NCBI GenBank assembly: GCA_027924585.1
Contig: BSBM01002079.1
Location: 558,001-622,000, forward strand
Reading direction: 5' to 3'
Length of the DNA: 64,000 nucleotides
From: Larix kaempferi
Lineage: Eukaryota > Streptophyta > Pinopsida > Pinales > Pinaceae
The notes below the pieces were generated by a model. That model was given only the letters and a program-made list of their open reading frames with translations. It was not told where the DNA came from and made no database searches. The first letter of the stretch is position 1. Every line of letters begins with the position of its first letter. Positions 1 through 9,791 of this stretch are shown one piece after another. A program made the position numbers and the translations under genes.

Positions 1-149
1 ATCTCTTTCCAACACCAAAATGGACTGCAAATTTGGAGGTGTGATCCTCTCTGATAAGTTGCAATCTCTCACCTTTAAAAACATAGAGCTTATCCAGGTT
101 GTAGAGTAACCCATATTGGAGATGATAATCAGCCTTGATGCCACCTTCT

Positions 150-2340
150 TCTACATGGAATTGGCCTTGTAGCTACTAAAATACCTCCTTGAATCCTCAT
201 CTTTTGTGTATTCCTCCTTATATGCATCATGGATGAAATTATCCATATGCATAAGAGTACCCAAAGTTATGATATTGGATGTAGGTGGCCTTGAGAGCAT
301 GTCTACCAACTCTTTTGAAATTCCTTTCTTGTATTTGATGATTAGATGGAATTGTTGTAAAAATGTCATCAACTTGTAGTGTCAGGTTTGTTGTAGCTTA
401 CATTGGATCTACAAATACTATAGTCGTTGGGGATCAGTGCAAATGATTGTCTCATTTGCCATTAGATAGTGCTTCCATTTCTCAACATCTTAAAATAAGG
501 CATAGTGTTCCTTGTCATATGTACATTAGTTTAGGACTCTGCCATGGAACAATTCAAAATGATAGCATACTGTCCTTCCTCCTTACATCAAAATCACTCC
601 CATAACACATCCATTTGCATTTGTCTCCAATTAGAAAGGATTCTACAAGTTGGGAAATGTGAGAACTTTTGCTTGACTGATCTTTATTTTGAGCTCTTCA
701 AAGGATTTTTGCTAATACTTTCCCCACCAGAGACCTTTGCTACTGGATTTTATGGCATGGAGTGGTGCAACCACAATTGGAAAGGAAGCTATGAAATTTC
801 GAAGATATTGTGATGCCCCCAAAATGCTCCTAACTTCAATGACATTTTTAGGATTTGGCCACTTGGTGATGGCCTCCATCTTTGTAGGATCAATCTTAAG
901 TTCTCCACCAATCACATACCCAAATACACCAAAGACCGTTGAGCAAATTATTCACATTTCTTAAGTTTATCCATTAGTTGATGTATGTTCAAGGTCTCTA
1001 ACACCTGCTCGAGATTTGCAATATACTCTTCCCAAGTAGCACTATAAACCAATATATCATATAAATACACTATTACAAATGAATCTATAAAAGGACATGA
1101 TACATCATTCATCAAATGCATAAATGTTGCTAGTGCATTACACGAACCAAAAGACATTAATAACCATCCATGTAGACCTTGTATAGTCTTGAAGGAGGTC
1201 TTCTAGGTGTCTTATTCCTTCACGCATACATGATGGTCCTGATTTGAGATCCAACTTGGTGAAGTACTTGGCATGCTACAACTAATCTAATAAATCATCA
1301 ATCTTGGATAGAGGGTATTTATTCTCGAGGGTGATCTTATTCATATCTTTGTATTCAATACACTTCCTCCAAGTCCCATCCTTTTGGGGAACTATGCAAA
1401 TAGGTGAACGGTGAGGTGAGGTGCTTGGTCATATTACTCCCCACTCCAACAATTGTTGCAACTGCTTCTTCACTTCTTTTGCTTCCAAAATAAAATGTTT
1501 ATACAATCCAATGTTTGGCAATGGAGAATCATGCAATAGTTGTTTCTTGTGCTCCACTTCCCTATTAGGTGGTATCCCTTTAGTCTCCTACGATACTTCT
1601 GTGTAATCTTGCAAAATATTCTCCAGTTGATGTTTTTTTCTTTCTATTATATCCCTCCATAGATGCATTTACTTTTACTGATTCACCTTCTTGCTGATTA
1701 TGTCTTAAGAAAAGCAATAGAAACTTTCTATTTGAACTAATTAGCTCCTTGGCTTGGTTGGCACTTACTAGAGATATCTTTGAATTGCCTTTGTGCTCAT
1801 TGATGATGAAATATTTCCCACCCTTGAACAAGTGGTATTGGTTTTCTCTCCTCATGAAGATCACGCCCCTCATATACATGTAAGGGATTCCAAACACTAC
1901 ACCACAAACATCAAGTGGTACTACATCTACTTTCACTTTATCATTATAATATGCACTTACAATAAATTTAATCTTACACTATTTTGTGACCTCAAGTTCG
2001 GCATCCTTATTTACCCATCCCAATAGGTAGGGGCCAGGATGATCATTAACTTCCAATCCAAGCTTACTTACCAGGTATTTTGCTATGAGATTGGCATGTG
2101 AACTGGAATCAAATAGAGCATCCACCTTGGTATTTTTTACTTGAATCTTAATGTGGAATAGTTTCATCATGTCCTTCTCTTCCTCGGGATGGAGGAAACT
2201 CATATTCACCTCCTTCTGCACTATAGTGCAGACAATATTCTCATCTATATCTGAGCTACTCTCTACCTTGGTGCTTGAATCCATGGCCAACATGTTCTTC
2301 TTCTTGGTGTCCTTCTTTTGGTTATTTGGGTTCATACCTC
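150..2340 (-). pseudogene. pol pseudogene of element A (protease, RT, RNase H)
   Basis: The protease active-site region reads VDALFDSSSHANLI at about 2100, where the usual Asp-Ser/Thr-Gly has become Asp-Ser-Ser. A linker follows at 1936-1580, then RT fragments at about 1400-700. The catalytic box reads VYLYDILVYS, with the first Asp of the usual pair replaced by Tyr. A connection segment with a ...SILGASQYLRNFI... motif follows, and then RNase H ends with KELVDMLSRPP at 372-150. The substituted catalytic residues and frame breaks show an inactive copy. Left of 150 the frame continues into the expected integrase N-terminal region. Confidence 0.8.
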
Positions 2341-3310
2341 GATGTAGCTTCCAACACTTATCTTCAGTGTGACCATCAATGTTGCAATAATTGCAGTGTT
2401 TTTTTGGATCCTTGCAATGATGTGTCATGGTTGTAGTCTTCTTATATTTTCCTTTCCCCTTCTTATTCCCATCCTTGGAAGTATCTAGGTATTATGTATG
2501 CTTGGAACTACTTGGATGCCCTTTATTCCTATCCACATTATGTACATATTGTCCTTACACACGGGCCTAATCAATAGTTATAGGCTTGAATAAAATCACT
2601 TTCCTTCTTAAATGAATGTGGATACCACCTAGATACTTGAGAAGTACGTCCAAGTTCTTGGGAAATATACCTGACACAATGGTCATTTTTCTAAACACAA
2701 TCGTGTACTCTTGTACACTTTTCCATTTCCTTTGTCATAAGTAATACAAATGGGTCCATTGATCCTCTTCATACCCAATAGGGTAAAAATAGGACTTGAT
2801 GAGAGTTTTAAATTCCCCCCACTTAATTAATGGGAGATCAATAGTCACCCTCCAGCCAAAGTGTCTCCATGTGGATTTCCCACCAAGTTAGGGCATGGCC
2901 CTCCAACTTTAGTAAATAAAATGATATAGTTTTCTCCTATGTTGTATTATGGACTCTAAAATAAACTTCTAACTATTGCAACCATCGATTAAACTTAATA
3001 GCATCAATATCACCTTCATAGGGCTTGATCTCCATTTCTACTTCCACTTTAAATAGAGATTGGAAAGCATTGTTTCAATTGGAACTTGGTTTCTCTTTCT
3101 CTGGCATTTTGTTTTCAGCTCCTTTTTTGGGTCTTCAATGTCCCCTGATTTCTTGTCTGAGCCTGCCTCCGAGTTTGATCCACCAAACTCATTGAAAGGT
3201 CCAAATTTTCTCTCTAGAGATACCATGAGGATTTCCATATTGCAAGAGATACCAATGACTTGTATTTCTAGCTTCATAAATCACTCTTCATATTTGTCCC
3301 TCAATTCTTC
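2340..3310 (-). pseudogene. gag pseudogene of element A
   Basis: The first intact piece (3277-3038) is a charged N-terminal segment. It is followed by degenerate sequence that still reads FNRWLQ, then a LEGHAL-TWWE block typical of the retrotransposon Gag core. At about 2400-2340 there is a CCHC zinc knuckle (CNYCNIDGHTEDKC), which binds RNA in nucleocapsid. Several frameshifts separate the pieces. The function (particle formation and RNA packaging) is known for the family. Here it must be lost. Confidence 0.7.
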
Positions 3311-3406
3311 ACTGGACTTATTTACCATGGCTAGGGTTTGAAGAATGTTTCTTGTTTCCACCAACTTTTAGATCCTACAATTTCCCACAAAAACCCGAAG
3401 AAAACT

Positions 3407-3418
3407 ACTTTGATACCA
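3407..3418 (-). other. Primer binding site of element A (tRNA-iMet type)
   Basis: The minus strand reads TGGTATCAAAGT, which matches the start of the usual plant iMet primer site TGGTATCAGAGC. It lies just inside the presumed LTR end at 3422, where the plus strand begins TGATCC. Confidence 0.7.
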
Positions 3419-3421
3419 ATA

Positions 3422-4290
3422 TGATCCATACAACGCCATGTATATTCCACTAGAATAGTTTGTCATGCAACATATCTTAGAACTTTACGCAAACTCTTAG
3501 TTATGCAATGTTTACTTAATATTTAAGAAATTTCATTTTTGTTAGCTTAATCTCACAAAATGCTAAAATAAACTGAAACTGAAAGAAAAATAACGCATCC
3601 ACACAAATAACACAAGATATATCCTGAGAAAACCCACTTCAAGGAAAAACCTATCCCGGAGTGAGGACTATGCCTTGTTCTTTTCTTCTCCAATATGTAA
3701 TGCAAAGACAAAGAAAGTGGTACTCTCTATGGAGTTACCTATGACATTTTGGCATGCATGGCTACTACATGATCTCCTACTTCCTTTTTTATGGTCAATA
3801 TCCACTCCCTAGATCTTTCTCAACTATGTAAAAATACAGTAATACCATAAGAATTGAACCCCCTTCTTCTCCTAGTGGCCTAGTATTTAACAATGTCTTG
3901 ATGGCCTAGTTTTAGGGTTTTTGGATGCCAAAAATCCTGATTAGGGTTAGGGTTTTGGACCATATAGAATGTTCTTGAAAGTACACATGTGTTGGTGATG
4001 AGAGTTGATGTGGAATCCACTTGGGACCAAGGTGGTTAACATGATAGGTCAACTTGTGCGAGGCATAACTTCCTCATACAAACTTCGATTGAGGTGATAT
4101 GTGTGCCATTGGAAATCTCTCAGAGTGTAGAACAATGTAAAAGGGTCATGAACAATGTTCATGATTTTTTGTTCCCAAAAAACATCATTTAATCCATCGA
4201 ATGGGCCTTAGAAGGTTTTGGACCCCAAATATGCAAAGTAAGACTTGCCCCTAAAATGGGCCCTACACTCCAATTCATCCAATCCTTCCA
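3422..4290 (-). repeat. Probable 5' LTR of element A (outer boundary not resolved)
   Basis: The sequence immediately outside the primer binding site must be LTR. A block at about 3625-3680 (a run of 'gaaaaccc' and 'aaaacctatcc' type words) is reminiscent of plant LTR U5/R regions. Only one LTR lies in the window, so the far boundary cannot be fixed by comparison; 4290 is a rough guess from the change in composition. Confidence 0.35.
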
Positions 4291-4299
4291 CCCAAAAGC

Positions 4300-5302
4300 A
4301 CCAAAATAGATGAAAAATCATATATTGATCCATTTTGGATCACAACCCATCTATAGAAGCCACCAATTGGCCTTGGTTTTCCAAGGTGCAATTCTCTTGA
4401 TTGTTTTCCTTACTTTCCTTCTCATTGGTTTCCTTTCATCAACAATCATGCTTTCTTCTCTTTGTTTCCCATGTCAATGGTTTTGTTTTTTTATAGCCAC
4501 CACCTTGTCTGTTATAGTTTTTATACCTTATTACTTTTGTGTTGTATCAAAATTGTATAGAGATAAATAATAATAGACAATGAATTAATCAAATATTTGC
4601 CATTGTGGCCTATATCTTTGATTGCTTCTTATTGCATGTGTTGTTTCTACTTTATTGGTTCTTCCTCCATGTGGGTTTCACTGGTGTTATTTTCTATCTT
4701 GTTGTTAGATGGTGCTTTCATGTTGATGTCTGATATAATTTTTTTTTCAATGAAGTTTTTTCCATCAAGATATTGTTAGTTTTATTCCTTAGATCAATCC
4801 CTAATGGCTCTCCCAATCTTACTCTTGATGACTATCACAATGTTCATCAAATGATTCCTACCATTGGATATTGTTCATTTGAGTTTTCTCAAACATATCC
4901 TCTACTTTCCTTCTAATGGATCTTTTAGGTTTCTTTCCTAATGACAATTGTAATGCCTCCAAACTAATCCTACCATCAAATCACCTTCCCTTGGAGTTAT
5001 TCCCAGACCTTTCTTGATGGCTCTTTTAGGCTTGCTTCCATCGAAGCTTGTTCCATTAGCTTAATGGTTCTTCTACACCAATCAATCCAAGATGGTATCA
5101 AATCGAAATCATTCCATTGAATCATACTCATTTATCAAATCACCTGCCATTGATATTTCCTCTTTTTGATGCTCTTCTTCACTTGTTTCTAATGTCGATC
5201 GTCTTAACCTTTGGGTCGCTAGTGACTAATTCTCTATAGTGATTTTTGTTAACTAAGGATTTCACATTATGCGAGCAATGGATGTCTAGTTCTTATAGTG
5301 AC
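4300..5302. other. No gene recognised
   Basis: T-rich sequence on the plus strand. The longest open stretch (4310-4570) would be hydrophobic, but that follows from the T-rich composition, and it has no recognisable motif. Confidence 0.5.
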
Positions 5303-5536
5303 TTCTCATAACTAAAAAAATCAACACAAATTTTCACTTTCTCATTTATAATCTTAAGCCCTAGATGGGGAATATCATTTCGATCTTACCCTTATTTGTT
5401 TCCTCTTATGCTAATAACATTCTCATAACCTAAAAAATCAACACAAATTTTCACTTTCTCATTTATAATATTAAGCCATAGATGGGGAATATCATTTCCA
5501 TCTTACCCTTAATTGTTTCCTCTTATGCTAATAGCA
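5303..5536 (+). repeat. Two-copy tandem repeat, 117-bp unit
   Basis: The unit starting TTCTCATAAC at 5303 recurs at 5420 with only a few substitutions and ends with CTAATARCA before 5420 and at 5536. It is a local tandem duplication in non-coding DNA. Confidence 0.85.
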
Positions 5537-6150
5537 TGCCACACTAGATAAAAACATTAAATAAAACTTTAAAAAATATAATATGGTAAAAACTACCTTA
5601 AGTACAAATATAAACTCATAGGATGATTTTCCTATAATGTTCCTAATTTTGACCCTTGACATAAACTATATAAATGATGTAATATCGTTGATAACTATAA
5701 GGAACATGGTGAGGAGCTCAAGGAAGAGGTCCTACCATCGATTCCCCGAATGTATATGGTTTGTGAATCATGCATTGGTCAAGCACAGTAACAATGTAAA
5801 TGTGCATGACAATAATAAATAATCCACAACTAACTGCGCAAGGCAACACGAGCAAGGGGCATGATTATCCTAAGGTTAGGGAGGGACATATTGAATCCAT
5901 AAATTCAATAGATGAGAGCCAAGTGTCCTAGAGAGGACTGATGGGCCATCAAATGTCAGTTTGATTCATGCACCGCAATCATTTAATGCTTTCAAGCGGA
6001 AGGTAGTTGAGACTATTATTGTCTTGAGGAAAGGAAGGCGTGGGTCTGAGTTACCTTGTGGTAGGGACGTGTTAGTCGCCGTCCAAAACTGGGAATGGGG
6101 ATCGCTTATGGGATAAGTGATCCATTGCATTGATGTCATCCTTAAATTAC
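5537..6150. other. No gene; left flank of an LTR-like block
   Basis: No convincing coding sequence is seen. The segment from about 5826 onward may already be the U3 part of the LTR-like block to the right, but its start cannot be fixed because no second LTR is present. Confidence 0.35.
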
Positions 6151-6152
6151 GT

Positions 6153-6287
6153 GTCAGTAGGGTATGGCATAGTATCCCATCAGTGAGTGTCAGTAAGATT
6201 GCCAATAGGGGATGGCGCAATAGCCTGTCAGTGAGTCTACCAGTCAACCTGTTAGTAGGGATGGCGCAGTATCCCGTTAGTGAGTCT
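6153..6287 (+). repeat. Three degenerate tandem copies upstream of a TATA-like box
   Basis: The word pattern GTCAGTAGGG-ATGGC-AGTATCCC-TCAGTGAGT appears three times (about 6153, 6201 and 6251), 48-50 bp apart. Placement just 5' of the TATA-like box is where U3 enhancer repeats sit in many LTRs. Confidence 0.7.
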
Positions 6288-6878
6288 GTCAGCCAGTTAA
6301 TGAAGCTACATGGTCAAGTAACTCGGTCCTTCGTGGGTGTATCTATCTCACCCCTGTTAGAGAGGAATATATAGAATTCAGACTACTCTTCATCTATCCA
6401 TCCATCGAACTTTGTTTGAAAGGAAGCCGAACCTAAGCAGTGACAGAATGAAGAGTGGACTCAGTTTCGATTCGTGGTCATGATTGTGAGTCAAAGAGTT
6501 GAATAAAGAGCGCAACTTCTATGCATTATTCTGTGGATCTAGGCGGTAGAGTGGTATCGAAGTACCCCATTATTAGCTTGAGCCTGCGCATCCTGAGTTG
6601 TGTTGAATACCTGTGTGATTGAGTCTGTTCCGAGAAGTATTTGAGCAAGTCTCTATAGTGTGGTAAGAGAGTGCTAAAGTGTCACAATTCCCCAATTGTG
6701 TGCCTGATAATTCCCATTCCCAAATCTTAAGCCAGCCTGAGCGCGGTTGTTGCGAGATCGGTTGTAATAAAGTGGTATGCTGCATAGTGACCGAAGTGCT
6801 TCCCTTGGAGCCATTGGTTATGCACAACCAAGATTTGCAAGCCCTGGGATAACATAGCCTGTAGGAATATGATCCGAG

Positions 6879-7400
6879 GTTTGGGTGGTATTTCTATGCA
6901 CACACTGGTATATCACTTAGAGAAAGGTGGCACATGAGGGACCATTGAGTGGTGAAGGGGCACCTTCTTGTTGTTGTGTGGGGTGGGTATTGTGGACCCC
7001 AAGCTAGCGAAGTCTGCACGAGGCATCTGTGGTTCTAGAGGTAAACCCGATCTAACTGTTTGTCCTATTATTTTGTTGTGATCCCAGAAGAGTGGATAAA
7101 GTGTTGAGCACCGAGTGGATTGAGTTCCAATAGTGATTGCAAGATCTCTTGGCAGAATAACAGGGTTTGGGTGGTCTCTCTATGCACACACTAGAATGGA
7201 ACCTGTGCTGTGTTGTGCGGGGTTGGTATTGTGGACCCCAAACTAATCGAGTGCGCACAGAGCGCCTGAGTTCTGTGGTGAGTCACTAGCTAACATTTCC
7301 CCTCTAGTACCGAGGAAGCCTGTTAACCCAGCAGAGGATATCTTGGCTTGAGAAGTGGGTCTGTATGAATGTGACAACCTGTTAACCTAGCAGAGGTTGG
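6879..7400 (+). repeat. Diverged internal repeats in the leader
   Basis: The phrase GGTTTGGGTGGT...CTATGCACACACT occurs at about 6879 and 7167. GTTGTGYGGGGTKGGTATTG occurs at about 6973 and 7212. CCTGTTAACCYAGCAGAGG occurs at about 7318 and 7378. These are old duplications of leader segments. No protein is encoded. Confidence 0.7.
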
Positions 7401-8400
7401 TTTGGCTATAGTCTCATGCCTATTTGATTGTGGGAGAGAGCTGTAGATAATTTCCCCTTTCCTTAAGGTAATCATGCCCAGCGCGTGGGTGGCCTCTTAG
7501 CAGAGAGAGTATATGCTAGACAAAGTGCGTACAGTTGGGTGGAACATTACTATTGTGTAGTCAATTGCTTGAGAAAGCTTCATTCAAGATAAGTGTTATG
7601 TGATGTTTTGTCGTGGTTTTGTATTTTCATTGTATGAATGTTGATATGAATGAATGAATGATGAGATGTATGTTGTATATCATCACTGTGAAGGTGAATG
7701 GCTTGCATATAGAGATGATTATATATGAAGTTCCACTACGTATATAGCGCTAGCTTTGCAGGTAGCCAATGAACTGGCATTGTAAGATAAGTTTCCATAG
7801 AGTGGTTATGTTGCGCAGTGATAGAGGCGCAGTGCGTGAAGGTAGATGCGTAGTGGATCGTGTGACAGTCTTCTTTGTGCACCTAGTAGGCCTCATGGTA
7901 AAGAATTGATAATCATGAATGTGCACGTAGAATAAAGTGTGATGCTTGTAGGGTGTCGTACATCGAAATAACCCAATATTAGACAATAATGTCTTGGTAT
8001 CATAAGTAATTTATAATGAAAAGACCCCTCGTGGTCGCGATATGCCATAGAGATCGCTGAGGTCATGACATTTCCCTTGGGAAAAAGGTTAACTATGACT
8101 AAGGCACAATATCCTAGCTTTCTGTATGGAGTTGATGGCTATGTGTTGTAGATACCACATGACACTTCCTCCGGTAGCCCTAGTGATGACCAGATAGGGA
8201 AATTGGGTATCTATTGGATATTGCTCAAGATTGAAATCATCCTTTTTGCACTAGAGTAAGACCTCAAACTGCATCTACTTGGATAAGAGATAATCTTCCT
8301 TGAATAAAAGAAAACATGTTAATGACCCAATACCTAGAGGCAATTGGCGGGAGTGAGACTTCCCCCCCTTATGGACCCCTAACTAGTTATTACATGTGGT

Positions 8401-9302
8401 CAAGCTTTGTTTGTACACAATGATGCAGGTGCACGTTGAGTTAGATACGAGGATGCTACTATGCTAGAGCTAAAAACAAAATGATTATATGAACAATACC
8501 TAAGTTCATATATAACTATATGATATAAACTATTATATTATTGATACCGTATAATACTTGAGAGCATAAGTACTTTCCTTGATGAAGGTAGGACCCCAAC
8601 TTTGTGTTCAAGCCATCCGTGACATGGTACTTCCTTCTTTAGTTGTTTTATCCACCTTCTAGAAGCATTACTCATTCCTTTTGTTTGGTTAGCAATTTTC
8701 TAGAATACTTACTTTCAAGTTCTAAGTTGCACAATAATTCACCAAAATTATTTCAAAAAATCTTGAAAGGTTATATGTAAACTTTTGCATGAAAATCCTA
8801 ATGACATTGGTTCCCTCCTCCAAAGGTCAACATCCATTCAACTCTCATTTGCTTAGTGTCTTCAACTCCTCCATATTTATGTTTCTAGAATATATGTTTG
8901 GTTGATTTTCATACTATTGAAAGGTCAATTTCTTTAAGAGTGGTGACTCTAGAAGTTAGGATAGGTCAATTCTTAATTTGAGTTTAATCATGACTTATGC
9001 CACTCGAATTCTATATTTGACAACCTTATCAACATTTAAAGACCACTTCTTTTTCCCGAGTGCGTTATGTAGACTCTTAATGAGTGGTGATATGAGTTAC
9101 AATGATTTGACCTTGTATAATTTTTCATTTTTATCTGTCTCGATAAAAAGGTTTACTATCATGCCTTCAACGTTTTCGAAAGAGTACCCTATAATTTTCC
9201 AAAAAACCCCAAAAGTGTTTGATAGAAGCTCTCTTCCACATTGTTGGAAGCGTACCTTAATTTGTTTCTTTAAAAATCCAAGATATTTGATAGAAGTTAT
9301 TT
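8401..9302. other. No gene recognised
   Basis: AT-rich spacer. A 116-codon open stretch on the plus strand (8978-9328) has no recognisable motif and overlaps a tandem duplication at its end, so I do not call it a gene. Confidence 0.5.
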
Positions 9303-9429
9303 GTCATTTATTTATTATGATGAGATAGTGCACTAATGTAATGTCAAAGTAATGTGACAAAGAATGTCATTTATTTATTATGATGAGATAGTGCACTAAT
9401 GTAATGTCAAAAGTAATGCGACAAAGAAG
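9303..9429 (+). repeat. Two-copy tandem repeat, about 63-bp unit
   Basis: GTCATTTATTTATTATGATG starts at 9303 and again at 9366. The copies differ by one inserted base and a few substitutions. Confidence 0.85.
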
Positions 9430-9697
9430 GTAAGGGCAGTTCATGCAGTCGTTTAATAAGCACTTTGTAGCGTAGTATTTAATGATGTTGGGGTGAAATT
9501 TTGAATCGTTAAATTAGATTTAATGGTTCATATCCATGTAGCAACAACATTAAATACTGCGATGCAAAATGATTATTAAATATTGTCTATATAATTTTTT
9601 TTTGCATGTGTGCCATATATAAAAATAACATATTTCATCAAAATTAAGATTGAATAAATAATGAATTATATATTTGATAAAACGTTGCCAATCAGCT

Positions 9698-9786
9698 GGT
9701 CCCGTAGCTCAGTTGGTTAGAGCATTGGTCTTATGGCAAATATAAGAGCAAGCCGAAGGTCGCGGGTTCGAGCCCCGCCGGGACCA
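9698..9786 (+). tRNA. tRNA-Ile(UAU) with a 15-nt intron
   Basis: The acceptor stem GGTCCCG pairs perfectly with CGGGACC, and base 9786 (A) is the discriminator. A box (TAGCTCAGTTGG) and B box (GGTTCGAGCCC) are canonical. The anticodon stem TTGGT (9725-9729) pairs with GCCGA (9752-9756), which places the anticodon TAT at 9732-9734. The extra 15 nt at 9736-9750 sit exactly at position 37/38, where nuclear tRNA introns lie. They contain ATAAG, which pairs with CTTAT of the anticodon loop, the usual intron-anticodon interaction. Base 37 is G where A would be usual for an isoleucine tRNA. CCA is not encoded, as expected for a eukaryote. The product would decode AUA. It may equally be a slightly decayed copy. 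Confidence 0.8.
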
Positions 9787-9791
9787 TTTTT
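9787..9791 (+). terminator. RNA polymerase III terminator of tRNA-Ile
   Basis: A run of five T directly follows the discriminator base. Confidence 0.7.

Larger units (their letters stand above)
1..3421 (-). mobile_element. Decayed Ty3/gypsy LTR retrotransposon A, internal region (open at window start)
   Basis: Read on the minus strand from right to left, this stretch has a tRNA-iMet-type primer binding site, then gag, a CCHC knuckle, protease, reverse transcriptase, RNase H and the start of the integrase region. This is the Ty3/gypsy order. The coding frames are broken by many stops and frameshifts, so the element is dead. The window begins inside the RNase H/integrase boundary, so the 3' LTR is not visible. 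The protease-to-RT linker resembles that of element B (31.9-33.8 kb), which suggests both belong to one lineage. Confidence 0.85.
6151..8400 (+). mobile_element. Non-coding LTR-plus-leader block (LARD-like remnant)
   Basis: The order resembles an LTR followed by an untranslated leader. Three minisatellite-like copies lie at 6153-6287, an AATATATAGA TATA-like box at about 6366, an AATAAA signal at about 6502, and TGGTATCGA, a degenerate iMet primer site, at 6552. Then come about 1.8 kb of GC-balanced, non-coding, internally repetitive sequence. No gag or pol could be read on either strand. A large retrotransposon derivative without genes fits best. No matching 3' LTR is visible, so the call stays tentative. 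Confidence 0.4.

Noticed and set aside
4310-4570. Open frame with hydrophobic, membrane-like composition
   Set aside because: The hydrophobicity follows from the T-rich plus strand. There is no motif, no conserved context and only 86 codons.
8978-9328. 116-codon open frame
   Set aside because: Contains part of a 63-bp tandem duplication at its end and has no recognisable domain; most likely chance.
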